This document shows, piece after piece, positions 30,445 through 42,384 of a stretch of DNA of 64,000 nt. Numbering within the stretch: the first letter of the stretch is position 1; each line of letters opens with the position of its first letter. This DNA comes from Dryomyza anilis (taxonomy: Eukaryota; Arthropoda; Insecta; Diptera; Dryomyzidae), in assembly GCA_951804985.1 (NCBI GenBank), contig OX638133.1, positions 51,198,791 through 51,262,790 of the forward strand. The letters are read 5' to 3'. The notes below the pieces were generated by a model, which was not told the DNA's origin, searched no databases, and was given only the letters and a program-made list of their open reading frames with translations. The position numbers and the translations under genes were made by a program.

Positions 30445-33339
30445 TTTTATTTATGTCTAGAATGTCCTTACTGTGACTTTTGTCCAGTTTATTCCATTTT
30501 TTCTTTGCCGTCTGACATGTGTTTGATCTAACCCAGTCATTTTATTTTCTAAATATTTTGTGATTTGTAGACTGTATTCCGCCATATGTGGTTTTACAGT
30601 ATTGTCTATGGAGTCGTTTTCTTTTTCTACCCCATTCTTAGCTAATTCGTCTGCTCTTTCGTTACCCAGAATATCGGAGTGACCTGATACCCAGCACAGT
30701 TTTAAACAGTGTTGTTCGTTGAGAACCTGCAGTTCTCTGCGACAACGGCTGATCTTATGATCTTCAGATCTTATTTTCCTATTCTGTAATGCTTTCATAG
30801 TAGCTTGACTATCAATGCAAAAGGTAATATCGGTAGTCGATAGAACCCCCATTGCTAAGAATCTAGTCGCCTCAGCCACGGCATATATTTCCGCTTGAAA
30901 TATGGAGCACGCGTTTCTTATTTTTATAGATTTTTCTACACCCAGAGCTTCACACAATATCCCACATTCGGTTCCAGTGTCCATCTTGTATCCGTCTGTG
31001 TAAATATTTATTTCCTGATTATTTATTACTTTATCCCTGGCTGAAAAAACTGCGTTTATAATTTTGTCAAAGTCAAGGTGTGATATAGTCTGTCACTGTA
31101 TCGTTAGCCATAAATTGACGCGTTATTGTCGAGTTTCCGTATGACTTTCTGTGTAGGTTTGTTGTATGAGAAAGTCTCAGTGCTGTTTTTGATGCAGACC
31201 CCTTACACGCGTACATCCAATGTATTAGTCTTGGCTGAAGACCCCAATTGGTCCCAATTACCTTTTGACAGGAATAGAACGCGGCATATGCTTTCTTTGC
31301 CCTTTCTTTTATGTTAAGCTTCCAGTTTAGTTTATCATCCAAGCACTTTTTTATAGGTTAAGCGTAGATAGGTTAAGCGTAGAGGTATTTTTTTTTGGTT
31401 TGTGAACAGAACCAGTTCTGTTTTGGATGGGTTAATGTTTAACCTACACGTCTTTGCCCATTTTGTCAGTTGTTTTAGCGAGCGTTCCAATATATTAGAT
31501 ACTGTATCCATGTATTTGCCTGTCGATAAAATTACCAAGTCATCGGCATTCGCATCCACATGGGTACCAGTATTTTCTAATTTTGTTAGAATCTCGTTCA
31601 GAACTAATATACAGAGTGTAGGAGATATGACTCCCCGGGGCGTGCCTATATTTGCCCTTACTGCGCTCTGTCCAATGTTTGCATTGATCCTACGGCTTTT
31701 TAACATTTTCATTAGCCATGCTACTAAGTCGTTTTCTACGTCCACATGCAGTAGTGCGTTGTGGATGGCAACAGAATAGATATTATTGAAGGCACCTTCT
31801 ATATCAAGAAAACTTGCTAGCGTCTTTGAACGGGATTTATCAATATGGGAGACTATATCATGAAGTGCGGTTTCGGTGGAATTTCCTTTAAGATATGCAT
31901 GTTGATTGCATGAGAAGTTTAAGTTTGGGAACTTTGCTTTAATGTGGTGTTCTACTATTCTTACCATCGTTTTGAGCATGAAGGAGGACAGGCTTATGGG
32001 CCTATAAACCCTTGGATGAAGAGTGCTGTATTTTACCCGCTTTTGGTATAAATACTACTTTCACTTTTTCCACATGGCTGGTAGATATTTCAGGTGTAGA
32101 CAAGCTAGGAATACCTCTACCATGATTGGGCCTATTAAGTTACTTGTTTTATGTAGCATTATTGGATAGATTTCATCCATTCCCGGTGATTTATATGGGG
32201 TGAAGGTGTTCATAGCCAACTCTATTTTTTCAATAGTGAATATGTTTCTCACGTCGGATTCGTGAGTGTTGCGGTGGTTGTGCGAATATGTCGTTAATTT
32301 GTTGTGGAAGTTGTTCGCATCCCGGAAAGTGGGTCTGTAGGAGAACTTTCAGTGTTTCTTCTGATGTATGTGTCCATACACCATTCAAATCTTTTATGTT
32401 ACATAGAACATGTACCTATTTTGAAAGCATTTTTCTGAGTCGAGAGATATCCTTTATATTTCTTAGCTCATTTATTATATTTTTATGAGCATCCCGCTTT
32501 GATTTTTTAAGTTCATTTTTAAATTAATAGTTTTAATAGTGTTTTGTAAGTTTCCCACCTTTGACTATCTGTTGTGTTTCTCACATTATTAAACATCCTC
32601 ATCACCTCTGTACGAAGGGTTTTGAGGTGAGGGTTCCACCAATGTTGGTTTTTATTTTGTGGCTCTTGGTCAATGAACATGTCTTATTGTAGGCCTGTTC
32701 AAAGACGGAGTAAATGGTGTTTATTGTACACTCTAGTTCTAGGTCATTACTTATATGTTCATGTTTTCTAATTATTTTAGATTTTCTAACTATATTAGTG
32801 AATTCCACCCAATTTGTTTATTTTTTGGGTTTCTGTATAGGTGATCATTTTGTTTTCCAATATTGATTTTGAATTCGTTGTACTTATGGTCTGAAAAACT
32901 CATTTCACTTGACACTTTCCAGTCTTCTGGTTTTATATTAAGTGAACGTGTGTCTGTACTATCCCAGAGGGTGTCTGTACTATCCCAGAGGGTGTTTTTT
33001 TTATTATCGCGAGTATTTAGTATTTGCGTGACTGACAACCTGTCTAACTATTCTCGGCGGAGGGAGGTCAGTGTCATCATGCGTACGCAGATGAAACAAT
33101 TAGGGGTCCTTCTTTTGTGTCCAGTCTTATCGAGGTGTCTAGTTCTATTATCTGGCAAGTTGTATATTACATAGTCCGTATGATCAAGTCCAGAAATTTT
33201 GTACTGGTTGATCCATGGTTATTGTATTAGATGTGGAGAAGAAGGTTTGAGGAAGCCGTATGCTATGGTGTAGGTTAATTTGAAAAACCTTCAACATAGC
33301 GATTCGTTGCATCATTTCCGTTTCCCCTCTCCTTGCAAC

Positions 33340-33745
33340 TGTTGGATTACGCAGATCATTATTACCACTGACTGATATTCGGGATGTTAATGCAGAGATA
33401 AGCGACTCATTATCAGATCTCTTCGACCTCATAAACAAATCAGTGTCGACTAAGTTGTTGGGGTTAATCAGTACAGATTTTATGTGTATTGAATCATTCG
33501 TATTCAAATGGACTGATATTCGGGATGTTGATGCAGAGCTAAGCGACTCATTATCAGATCCCTTCGACCTCATAGACAACTCAGTTTAGACTAAGTTGTT
33601 AGGGTTAATCAGTACAGATTTCATGTGTGATGAATAAATATTTAGATCATAATTTGCATCGACTGGTGTTCGGGATGTTGAAGCAGAGAAAAGCGACTCA
33701 TTATCAAATCCCTTCGACCTCACAGACAACTCTGCGTCGGAAAGA
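33340..33745 (-). repeat. 141-bp in-frame tandem repeat at the 5' part of the LINE (unit A)
   Basis: Three units, each carrying GATATTCGGGATGTTGATGC or a variant (33376, 33511 and 33663). Two read in frame as M-R-S-K-G/R-S-D-N-E-S-L repeats 47 residues apart, directly before the endonuclease start; the third is separated by a stop near 33586. The same array is at 39300-39705 and 45306-45718. Confidence 0.8.
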
Positions 33746-34233
33746 GTAATTTATCACAATTCTGTCAAATCTATTTTTTTTTAATTTAAATAAGTCGCAA
33801 TGTTCTTGCTGCCAAATTAAAAAAAAATGTTTTAAACTTTATATTACTGAAATTTGATCATAATATTTTTTAAAAGTTCGTATATATTGGATTAAAGTGG
33901 AGGGAAATAAACCCCCTCCGATTTTCTTAATATTTTAATGTTGTTATTATTGGTCAATGAAGTTTAAATAATATTTCAGTTTTCTATCACACCCCTTCAC
34001 TCCCTTAGCAAACCAGAGCTAGGAACCGAAATTCTGCGGTCCCAGTTCCGGTTTTATAAAAAAAATAAAAAAATGGTTCCGGTACCGGTTCCGGTTCGTT
34101 CCGGTTCCGGTTCTATAAAAAATAAAATAACGATTCCAGTTCTAGTTCCGGTTCCACAAACAAGCCAAAGAACGCAATAAAAATATAAATATTTTTTATT
34201 TTTTACCGAAAAATAATTAAATTTATATACATA

Positions 34234-34833
34234 TCTATCTATGTATATAAAAATTAATTGCCGTGCAGTAGTCTCGCCAAAACATGAGAACAGATCGACT
34301 TATTTGAATGATTGGATATAAGAAACTGGATATTTCTGCAAAAGTTGTTATATTCCAAAACTCCATCATATCTTTCTGATAAGCTACGTCTTAGCGTTTC
34401 AAATAGAAGTCTCAATTAAATTTTGCCAAAATTTAACTATCTACAATCGCAAATACTATTTTTCATTAACGCAATTCGACTCTGGAACTCATTACCACTT
34501 AGTATTTAAAATATAAACAGAACATGTAAATTTAGGTATTATATACTAATACATTTTTCAGAACAATAATCTATCAACATCTTAAATCTACTATTTATAA
34601 GTTACCAAACATCTAATTTCTTTTTAAATATGTTAAATTATAAATACAATTCTTACATTATTCTTAATTTTTTTATTTTTTACTTTTTTATTAATTGACC
34701 TTTTGATTATCTACGTGATTTTAATATTGTTAAACTGTAAAATAATCATTTCTTATTGTACTAATATATACATCAAATCAAAAAAAATATACGAAAACTT
34801 CGCACCGGTGAAGCTGTACACAAGTCCAGCTAA
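34234..34833 (+). mobile_element. Helitron-like non-autonomous element (unit A)
   Basis: 600 bp, begins TCTATCTATGTATATAAAAA after an A and ends CTAA before a T. It has a subterminal hairpin CTTCGCACCGGTGAAG about 15 bases before the end. The 5' TC, 3' CTRR, hairpin and A/T insertion site are the Helitron hallmarks. No Rep/helicase frame. Confidence 0.65.
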
Positions 34834-35809
34834 TATATATACAACGAAAAAAAAACTGTATTAAAAGAAAGAAAAATGTCTTTAAAATAAATGCATTCGT
34901 TTTTACTTCATTGATGTAGTTATTTAGTATGCAATTAACTACATAATTTTACTGCATTTATATACAATTTTTAATACATTTGTATTGAAAATAACTACAT
35001 TTTGTCTTTTTTAATACGTCCGAAATATGTAGATACATGACTGCATCTTAATTTATTTTAACTATATTTCGTATTTATTTAACACCAATATGTATGGTAT
35101 GGTGAAACAACACAATTTTAAGTTATTAGCAAAAAATCATCTTCCCAGATGGTGTGGTTTCAAAGATTTGAACATATTTGAAATGTTTAAAATAATATAC
35201 CTATATTAAATATTGACATTTTATCTTTAACTATGTTATGTGTCTACAATTTTTAATTCATGTATTAAACGAAACGTTGAGTACGCTTGTTTTGTTTCAT
35301 ATAAAGCATACGCGATGGTAAAAAAATGAAATTTTTAATCATTTGTGATATTTCTGCTACAAGATTCCATCCTTGGTTTTTAAAAGTGAGGCAAAAAAAT
35401 ATAAAATATAAATAATATTAAAAATATTAAATTATGCACTTTAAATGCATGTAAAACCCGTATAGGAATTGATATCGCAAAGCGTTTTTCGATTTCATCA
35501 TCTGTGAGGTTTCTGCTACAATATCCCATCCATTGTTTTTAAAAGTGACGCAAAAAAATATAAAATTTTTCTAAATATTAAAAAGTGATATGCAATTGCA
35601 TTTTTCGAATTCACGATTAATGGGGTTTTTTCTACAAGAAGCATACATTTGTTTTCGAAAACGACGCAAAAAATATATTTTTTGAAATTATTTCAAAATA
35701 TGGTACACACTTGCATTTTAAATGCAATTTAAAACCGCAAACGAATTGATTCAGAAAAACGGTGAACGCATATATTCTTGTTTTGGTCTCTAGTTTCACG
35801 TACATGTGG

Positions 35810-35813
<4 letters not shown>

Positions 35814-35870
<57 letters not shown>
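35814..35870. repeat. (TA)n microsatellite, unit B
   Basis: Shortest of the three orthologous tracts. Confidence 0.97.
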
Positions 35871-35877
<7 letters not shown>

Positions 35878-36320
35878 ATAAATTTATATATTCTAAATTT
35901 TAAATGCATGAGAAAATTCCATCCCAACCCACAACGTTCTAATTCGACTAAGACGGTTTTTAATGTTATTCCATTTTTGGATTCTTTATATCCTGCCAAT
36001 CTTGGTGCGGATCCAAATTATAACCAAAAATGTTCTTAGCATAAATGAACAATTTTAGAAACATAAAATCGATATTGGACTTAGAATACTTACTAGAAAG
36101 TTTTTGAATTATATAATTTCTTAAGTAGACTAACCAATTTTTGGTTTTTTAATATTGGAGGATCGAAATCATTCATATATATGAAGAAAAATGGGAATAC
36201 TCCAAAATAAATTTAAGATTTGAAAATACATAATCCGAATGAATAAAAATGAAATATAATTAATTTGTATGCGCGTATGAATTTTCTGGAACTCTCTCTC
36301 TTAAAAATAAATATATATTT

Positions 36321-36411
36321 TCGGCTTAGACCGACTATAATTTTGATAATCCTAACTATCATAATTACACCTACTTTAAAATTTCCCATGTGATCTAACC
36401 TTCCCAACTGA
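36321..36411 (+). mobile_element. DINE-like remnant, unit B
   Basis: Only the 3' end, from TCGGCTTAGACCGACT to CCCAACTGA, is left; a deletion joins it to ATATATATTTT upstream. Unit C has the same junction at 42294-42384. Confidence 0.85.
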
Positions 36412-39400
36412 TTTTATTTATGTCTAGAATGTCCTTACTGTGACTTTTGTCCAGTTTATTCCATTTTTTCTTTGCCGTCTGACATGTGTTTGATCTAACC
36501 CAGTTCCTATTCATTTTATTTTCTAAATATTTTGTGATTTGTAGACTGTATTCCGCCATATGTGGTTTTGCAGTATTGTCTATTTTCTTTTTCTACCCCA
36601 TTCTTAGCTAATTCGTCTGCTCTTTCGTTACCCAGAATATCGGAGTGACCTGATACCCAGCACAGTTTTAAACAGTGTTGTTCGTTGAGAACCTGCAGTT
36701 CTCTGCGACAACGGCTGACTACTTCAGATCTTATTTTCCTATTCTGTAATGCTTTCATAGTAGCTTGACTATCAATGCAAAAGGTAATATCGGTAGTCGA
36801 TAGAACCCCCATTGCTAAGAATCTAGTCGCCTCAGCCACGGCATATATTTCCGCTTGAAATATGGAGCACGCGTTTCTTATTTTTATAGATTTTTCTACA
36901 CCCAGAGCTTCACACAATATCCCACATTCGGTTCCAGTGTCCATCTTGTATCCGTCTGTGTAAATATTTATTTCCTGATTATTTATTACTTTATCCCTGG
37001 CTGAAAAAACTGCGTTTATAATTTTGTCAAAGTCAAGGTGTGATATAGTCCGTCACTGTATCGTTAGCCATAAATTGACGCGTTATTGTCGAGTTTCCGT
37101 ATGACTTTCTGTGTAGGTTTGTTGTATGAGAAAGTCTCAGTGCTGTTTTTGATGCAGACCCCTTACACGCGTACATCCAATGTATTAGTCTTGGCTGAAG
37201 ACCCCAATTGGTCCCAATTACCTTTTGACAGGAATAGAACGCGGCATATGCTTTCTTTGCCCTTTCTTTTATGTTAAGCTTCCAGTTTAGTTTATCATCC
37301 AAGCACTTTTTGATAGGTTAAGCGTAGATAGGTTAAGCGTAGAGGTATTTTTTTTTGTTTTGTGAACAGAACCAGTTCTGTTTTGGATGGGTTAATGTTT
37401 AACCTACACGTCTTTGCCCATTTTGTCAGTTGTTTTAGCGAGCGTATTAATATATTAGATACTGTATCCATGTATTTGCCTGTCGATAAAATTACCAAGT
37501 CATCGGCATTCGCATCCACATGGGTACCAGTATTTTCTAATTTTGTTAGAATCTCGTTCAGAACTAATATACAGAGTGTAGGAGATATGACTCCCCGGGG
37601 CGTGCCTATATTTGCCCTTACTGCGCTCTGTCCAATGTTTGCATTGATCCTACGGCTTTTTAACATTTTCATTAGCCATGCTACTAAGTCGTTTTCTACG
37701 TCCACATGCAGTAGTGCGTTGTGGATGGCAACAGAATAGATATTATTGAAGGCACCTTCTATATCAAGAAAACTTGCTAGCGTCTTTGAACGGGATTTAT
37801 CAATATGGGAGACTATATCATGAAGTGCGGTTTCGGTGGAATTTCCTTTAAGATATGCATGTTGATTGCATGAGAAGTTTAAGTTTGGGAACTTTGCTTT
37901 AATGTGGTGGTCTACTATTCTTACCATCGTTTTGAGCATGAAGGAGGACAGGCTTATGGGCCTATAAACCCTTGGATGAAGAGTGCTGTATTTTACCCGC
38001 TTTTGGTATAAATACTACTTTCACTTTTTCCACATGGCTGGTAGATATTTCAGGTGTAGACAAGCTAGGAATACCTCTACCATGATTGGGCCTATTAAGT
38101 TACTTGTTTTCTGTAGCATTATTGGATAGATTTCATCCATTCCCGGTGATTTATATGGGGTGAAGGTGTTCATAGCCCACTCTATTTTTTCAATAGTGAA
38201 TATGTTTCTCACGTCGGATTCGTGAGTGTTGCGGTGGTTGTGCGCATATGTCGTTAATTTGTTGTGGAAGTTGTTCGCATCCCGGAAAGTGGGTCTGTAG
38301 GAGAACTTTCAGTGTTTCTTCTGATGTATGTGTCCATACACCATTCAAATCTTTTATGTTACATAGAACATGTACCTATTTTGAAAGCATTTTTCTGAGT
38401 CGAGAGATATCCTTTATATTTCTTAGCTCATTTATTATATTTTTATGAGCATCCCGCTTTGATTTTTTAAGTTCATTTTTAAATTAATAGTTTTAATAGT
38501 GTTTTGTAAGTTTCCCACCTTTGACTATCTGTTGTGTTTCTCACATTATTAAACATCCTCATCACCTCTGTACGAAGGGTTTTGAGGTGAGGGTTCCACC
38601 AATGTTGGTTTTTATTTTGTGGCTCTTGGTCAATGAACATGTCTTATTGTAGGCCTGTTCAAAGACGGAGTAAATGGTGTTTATTGTACACTCTAGTTCT
38701 AGGTCATTACTTATATGTTCATGTTTTCTAATTATTTTAGATTTTCTAACTATATTAGTGAATTCCACCCAATTTGTTTATTTTTTGGGTTTCTGTATAG
38801 GTGATCATTTTGTTTTCCAATATTGATTTTGAATTCGTTGTACTTATGGTCTGAAAAACTCATTTCACTTGACACTTTCCAGTCTTCTGGTTTTATATTA
38901 AGTGAACGTGTGTCTGTACTATCCCAGAGGGTGTCTGTACTATCCCAGAGGGTGTTTTTTTTATTATCGCGAGTATTTAGTATTTGCGTGACTGACAACC
39001 TGTCTAACTATTCTCGGCGGAGGGAGGTCAGTGTCATCATGCGTACGCAGATGAAACAATTAGGGGTCCTTCTTTTGTGTCCAGTCTTATCGAGGTGTCT
39101 AGTTCTATTATCTGGCAAGTTGTATATTACATAGTCCGTATGATCAAGTCCAGAAATTTTGTACTGGTTGATCCATGGTTATTGTATTAGATGTGGAGAA
39201 GAAGGTTTGAGGAAGCCGTATGCTATGGTGTAGGTTAATTTGAAAAACCTTCAACATAGCGATTCGTTGCATCATTTCCGTTTCCCCTCTCCTTGCAACT
39301 GTTGGATTACGCAGATCATTATTACCACTGACTGATATTCGGGATGTTAATGCAGAGATAAGCGACTCATTATCAGATCTCTTCGACCTCATAAACAAAT

Positions 39401-39705
39401 CAGTGTCGACTAAGTTGTTGGGGTTAATCAGTACAGATTTTATGTGTATTGAATCATTCGTATTCAAATGGACTGATATTCGGGATGTTGATGCAGAGCT
39501 AAGCGACTCATTATCAGATCCCTTCGACCTCATAGACAACTCAGTTTAGACTAAGTTGTTAGGGTTAATCAGTACAGATTTCATGTGTGATGAATAAATA
39601 TTTAGATCATAATTTGCATCGACTGGTGTTCGGGATGTTGAAGCAGAGAAAAGCGACTCATTATCAAATCCCTTCGACCTCACAGACAACTCTGCGTCGG
39701 AAAGA
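36412..39705 (-). pseudogene. LOA/I-like LINE relic in unit B
   Basis: Same domain series as unit A: 47-codon repeats (39705-39300), endonuclease pieces (39539-38750), reverse transcriptase (37939-37295, again NADD), RNase H (36944-36516). The C-terminal Cys-rich part is lost with the 1.1-kb deletion. RNase H here keeps one frame through a segment (VVSRCRRELQV) that differs by a few bases from unit A. Inactive. Confidence 0.85.
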
Positions 39706-40193
39706 GTAATTTATCACAATTCTGTCAAATCTATTTTTTTTTAATTTAAATAAGTCGCAATGTTCTTGCTGCCAAATTAAAAAAAAATGTTTTAAACTTT
39801 ATATTACTGAAATTTGATCATAATATTTTTTAAAAGTTCGTATATATTGGATTAAAGTGGAGGGAAATAAACCCCCTCCGATTTTCTTAATATTTTAATG
39901 TTGTTATTATTGGTCAATGAAGTTTAAATAATATTTCAGTTTTCTATCACACCCCTTCACTCCCTTAGCAAACCAGAGCTAGGAACCGAAATTCTGCGGT
40001 CCCAGTTCCGGTTTTATAAAAAAAATAAAAAAATGGTTCCGGTACCGGTTCCGGTTCGTTCCGGTTCCGGTTCTATAAAAAATAAAATAACGATTCCAGT
40101 TCTAGTTCCGGTTCCACAAACAAGCCAAAGAACGCAATAAAAATATAAATATTTTTTATTTTTTACCGAAAAATAATTAAATTTATATACATA

Positions 40194-40793
40194 TCTATCT
40201 ATGTATATAAAAATTAATTGCCGTGCAGTAGTCTCGCCAAAACATGAGAACAGATCGACTTATTTGAATGATTGGATATAAGAAACTGGATATTTCTGCA
40301 AAAGTTGTTATATTCCAAAACTCCATCATATCTTTCTGATAAGCTACGTCTTAGCGTTTCAAATAGAAGTCTCAATTAAATTTTGCCAAAATTTAAGTAT
40401 CTACAATCGCAAATACTATTTTTCATTAACGCAATTCGACTCTGGAACTCATTACCACTTAGTATTTAAAATATAAACAGAACATGTAAATTTAGGTATT
40501 ATATACTAATACATTTTTCAGAACAATAATCTATCAACATCTTAAATCTACTATTTATAAGTTACCAAACATCTAATTTCTTTTTAAATATGTTAAATTA
40601 TAAATACAATTCTTACATTATTCTTAATTTTTTTATTTTTTACTTTTTTATTAATTGACCTTTTGATTATCTACGTGATTTTAATATTGTTGAACTGTAA
40701 AATAATCATTTCTTATTTTACTAATATATACATCAAATCAAAAAAAATATACGAAAACTTCGCACCGGTGAAGCTGTACACAAGTCCAGCTAA
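40194..40793 (+). mobile_element. Helitron-like non-autonomous element (unit B)
   Basis: Copy of 34234-34833 carried by the tandem duplication; same TC start, hairpin and CTAA end. Confidence 0.65.
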
Positions 40794-41774
40794 TATATAT
40801 ACAACGAAAAAAAAACTGTATTAAAAGAAAGAAAAATGTCTTTAAAATAAATGCATTCGTTTTTACTTCATTGATGTAGTTATTTAGTATGCAATTAACT
40901 ACATAATTTTACTGCATTTATATACAATTTTTAATACATTTGTATTGAAAATAACTACATTTTGTCTTTTTTAATACGTCCGAAATATGTAGATACATGA
41001 CTGCATCTTAATTTATTTTAACTATATTTCGTATTTATTTAACACCAATATGTATGGTATGGTGAAACAACACAATTTTAAGTTATTAGCAAAAAATCAT
41101 CTTCCCAGATGGTGTGGTTTCAAAGATTTGAACATATTTGAAATGTTTAAAATAATATACCTATATTAAATATTGACATTTTATCTTTAACTATGTTATG
41201 TGTCTACAATTTTTAATTCATGTATTAAACGAAACGTTGAGTACGCTTGTTTTGTTTCATATAAAGCATACGCGATGGTAAAAAAATGAAATTTTTAATC
41301 ATTTGTGATATTTCTGCTACAAGATTCCATCCTTGGTTTTTAAAAGTGAGGCAAAAAAATATAAAATATAAATAATATTAAAAATATTAAAAAGTGATAT
41401 GCACTTTAAATGCATGTAAAACCCGTATAGGAATTGATATCGCAAAGCGTTTTTCGATTTCATCATCTGTGAGGTTTCTGCTACAATATCCCATCCATTG
41501 TTTTTAAAAGTGACGCAAAAAAATATAAAATTTTTCTAAATATTAAAAAGTGATATGCAATTGCATTTTTCGAATTCACGATTAATGGGGTTTTTTCTAC
41601 AAGAAGCATACATTTGTTTTCGAAAACGACGCAAAAAATATATTTTTTGAAATTATTTCAAAATATGGTACACACTTGCATTTTAAATGCAATTTAAAAC
41701 CGCAAACGAATTGATTCAGAAAAACGGTGAACGCATATATTCTTGTTTTGGTCTCTAGTTTCACGTACATGTGG

Positions 41775-41777
<3 letters not shown>

Positions 41778-41844
<67 letters not shown>
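41778..41844. repeat. (TA)n microsatellite, unit C
   Basis: Orthologous to the tracts in units A and B. Confidence 0.97.
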
Positions 41845-41850
<6 letters not shown>

Positions 41851-42293
41851 ATAAATTTATATATTCTAAATTTTAAATGCATGAGAAAATTCCATCCCAA
41901 CCCACAACGTTCTAATTCGACTAAGACGGTTTTTAATGTTATTCCATTTTTGGATTCTTTATATCCTGCCAATCTTGGTGCGGATCCAAATTATAACCAA
42001 AAATGTTCTTAGCATAAATGAACAATTTTAGAAACATAAAATCGATATTGGACTTAGAATACTTACTAGAAAGTTTTTGAATTATATAATTTCTTAAGTA
42101 GACTAACCAATTTTTGGTTTTTTAATATTGGAGGATCGAAATCATTCATATATATGAAGAAAAATGGGAATACTCCAAAATAAATTTAAGATTTGAAAAT
42201 ACATAATCCGAATGAATAAAAATGAAATATAATTAATTTGTTTGCGCGTATGAATTTTCTGGAACTCTCTCTCTTAAAAATAAATATATATTT

Positions 42294-42384
42294 TCGGCTT
42301 AGACCGACTATAATTTTGATAATCCTAACTATCATAATTACACCTACTTTAAAATTTCCCATGTGATCTAACCTTCCCAACTGA
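42294..42384 (+). mobile_element. DINE-like remnant, unit C
   Basis: Same truncated 3' end and same deletion junction as in unit B. Confidence 0.85.

Larger units (their letters stand above)
29270..33745 (-). pseudogene. LOA/I-like LINE relic in unit A
   Basis: Reading right to left: three 47-codon repeats (33745-33340), the start of an APE-type endonuclease (F-Q-I-N-L-H-H-S near 33290), its end with the S-D-H motif near 32898, reverse transcriptase (31979-31335; LDIEGAF for motif A, GTPRGVISP for motif B, NADD for motif C), RNase H (30984-30457; D-S-Q-A-T-M-K-A-L and VSGHSDILGNERADELA), and a Cys-rich C-terminus (29690-29560, C-R-W-C-G-D-S-E). The DINE-like copy at 29749-30444 splits RNase H from the C-terminal part. 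Many frameshifts and deletions, including most of the endonuclease, make it inactive. RNase H plus these motifs suggest the LOA or I group; the clade is inferred. Confidence 0.85.
28250..35336. repeat. tandem segmental repeat, unit A
   Basis: First of three direct copies. It begins at AATCATTTGTGATATTTCTG and ends at ATGAAATTTTT. At 7087 bp it is the longest because it retains about 1.1 kb (29240-30352) missing from B and C. Contents left to right: the end of the satellite-like repeats, (TA)n, a LINE relic on the minus strand with a DINE-like insertion, a CGGTTCC-rich hAT-like end (34013-34160), a Helitron-like element, and AT-rich sequence. Confidence 0.95.
35337..41296. repeat. tandem segmental repeat, unit B (hybrid copy)
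   Basis: 5960 bp. To the left of about 38246 its variants agree with unit C (for example GTCCGTCACTG, GATAGGTTAAGC after TTTTT, GGTGGTCTAC, GCCCACTC, GCGCATATG). To the right of about 38576 they agree with unit A (GGTTTTGAGG, TTTTGTGGC, GAGTAAATGG, CTTGACACTT, duplicated CTGTACTATCCCAGAGGG). It lacks the 1.1 kb present in A. It is thus a single-switch recombinant of its neighbours. Confidence 0.92.
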
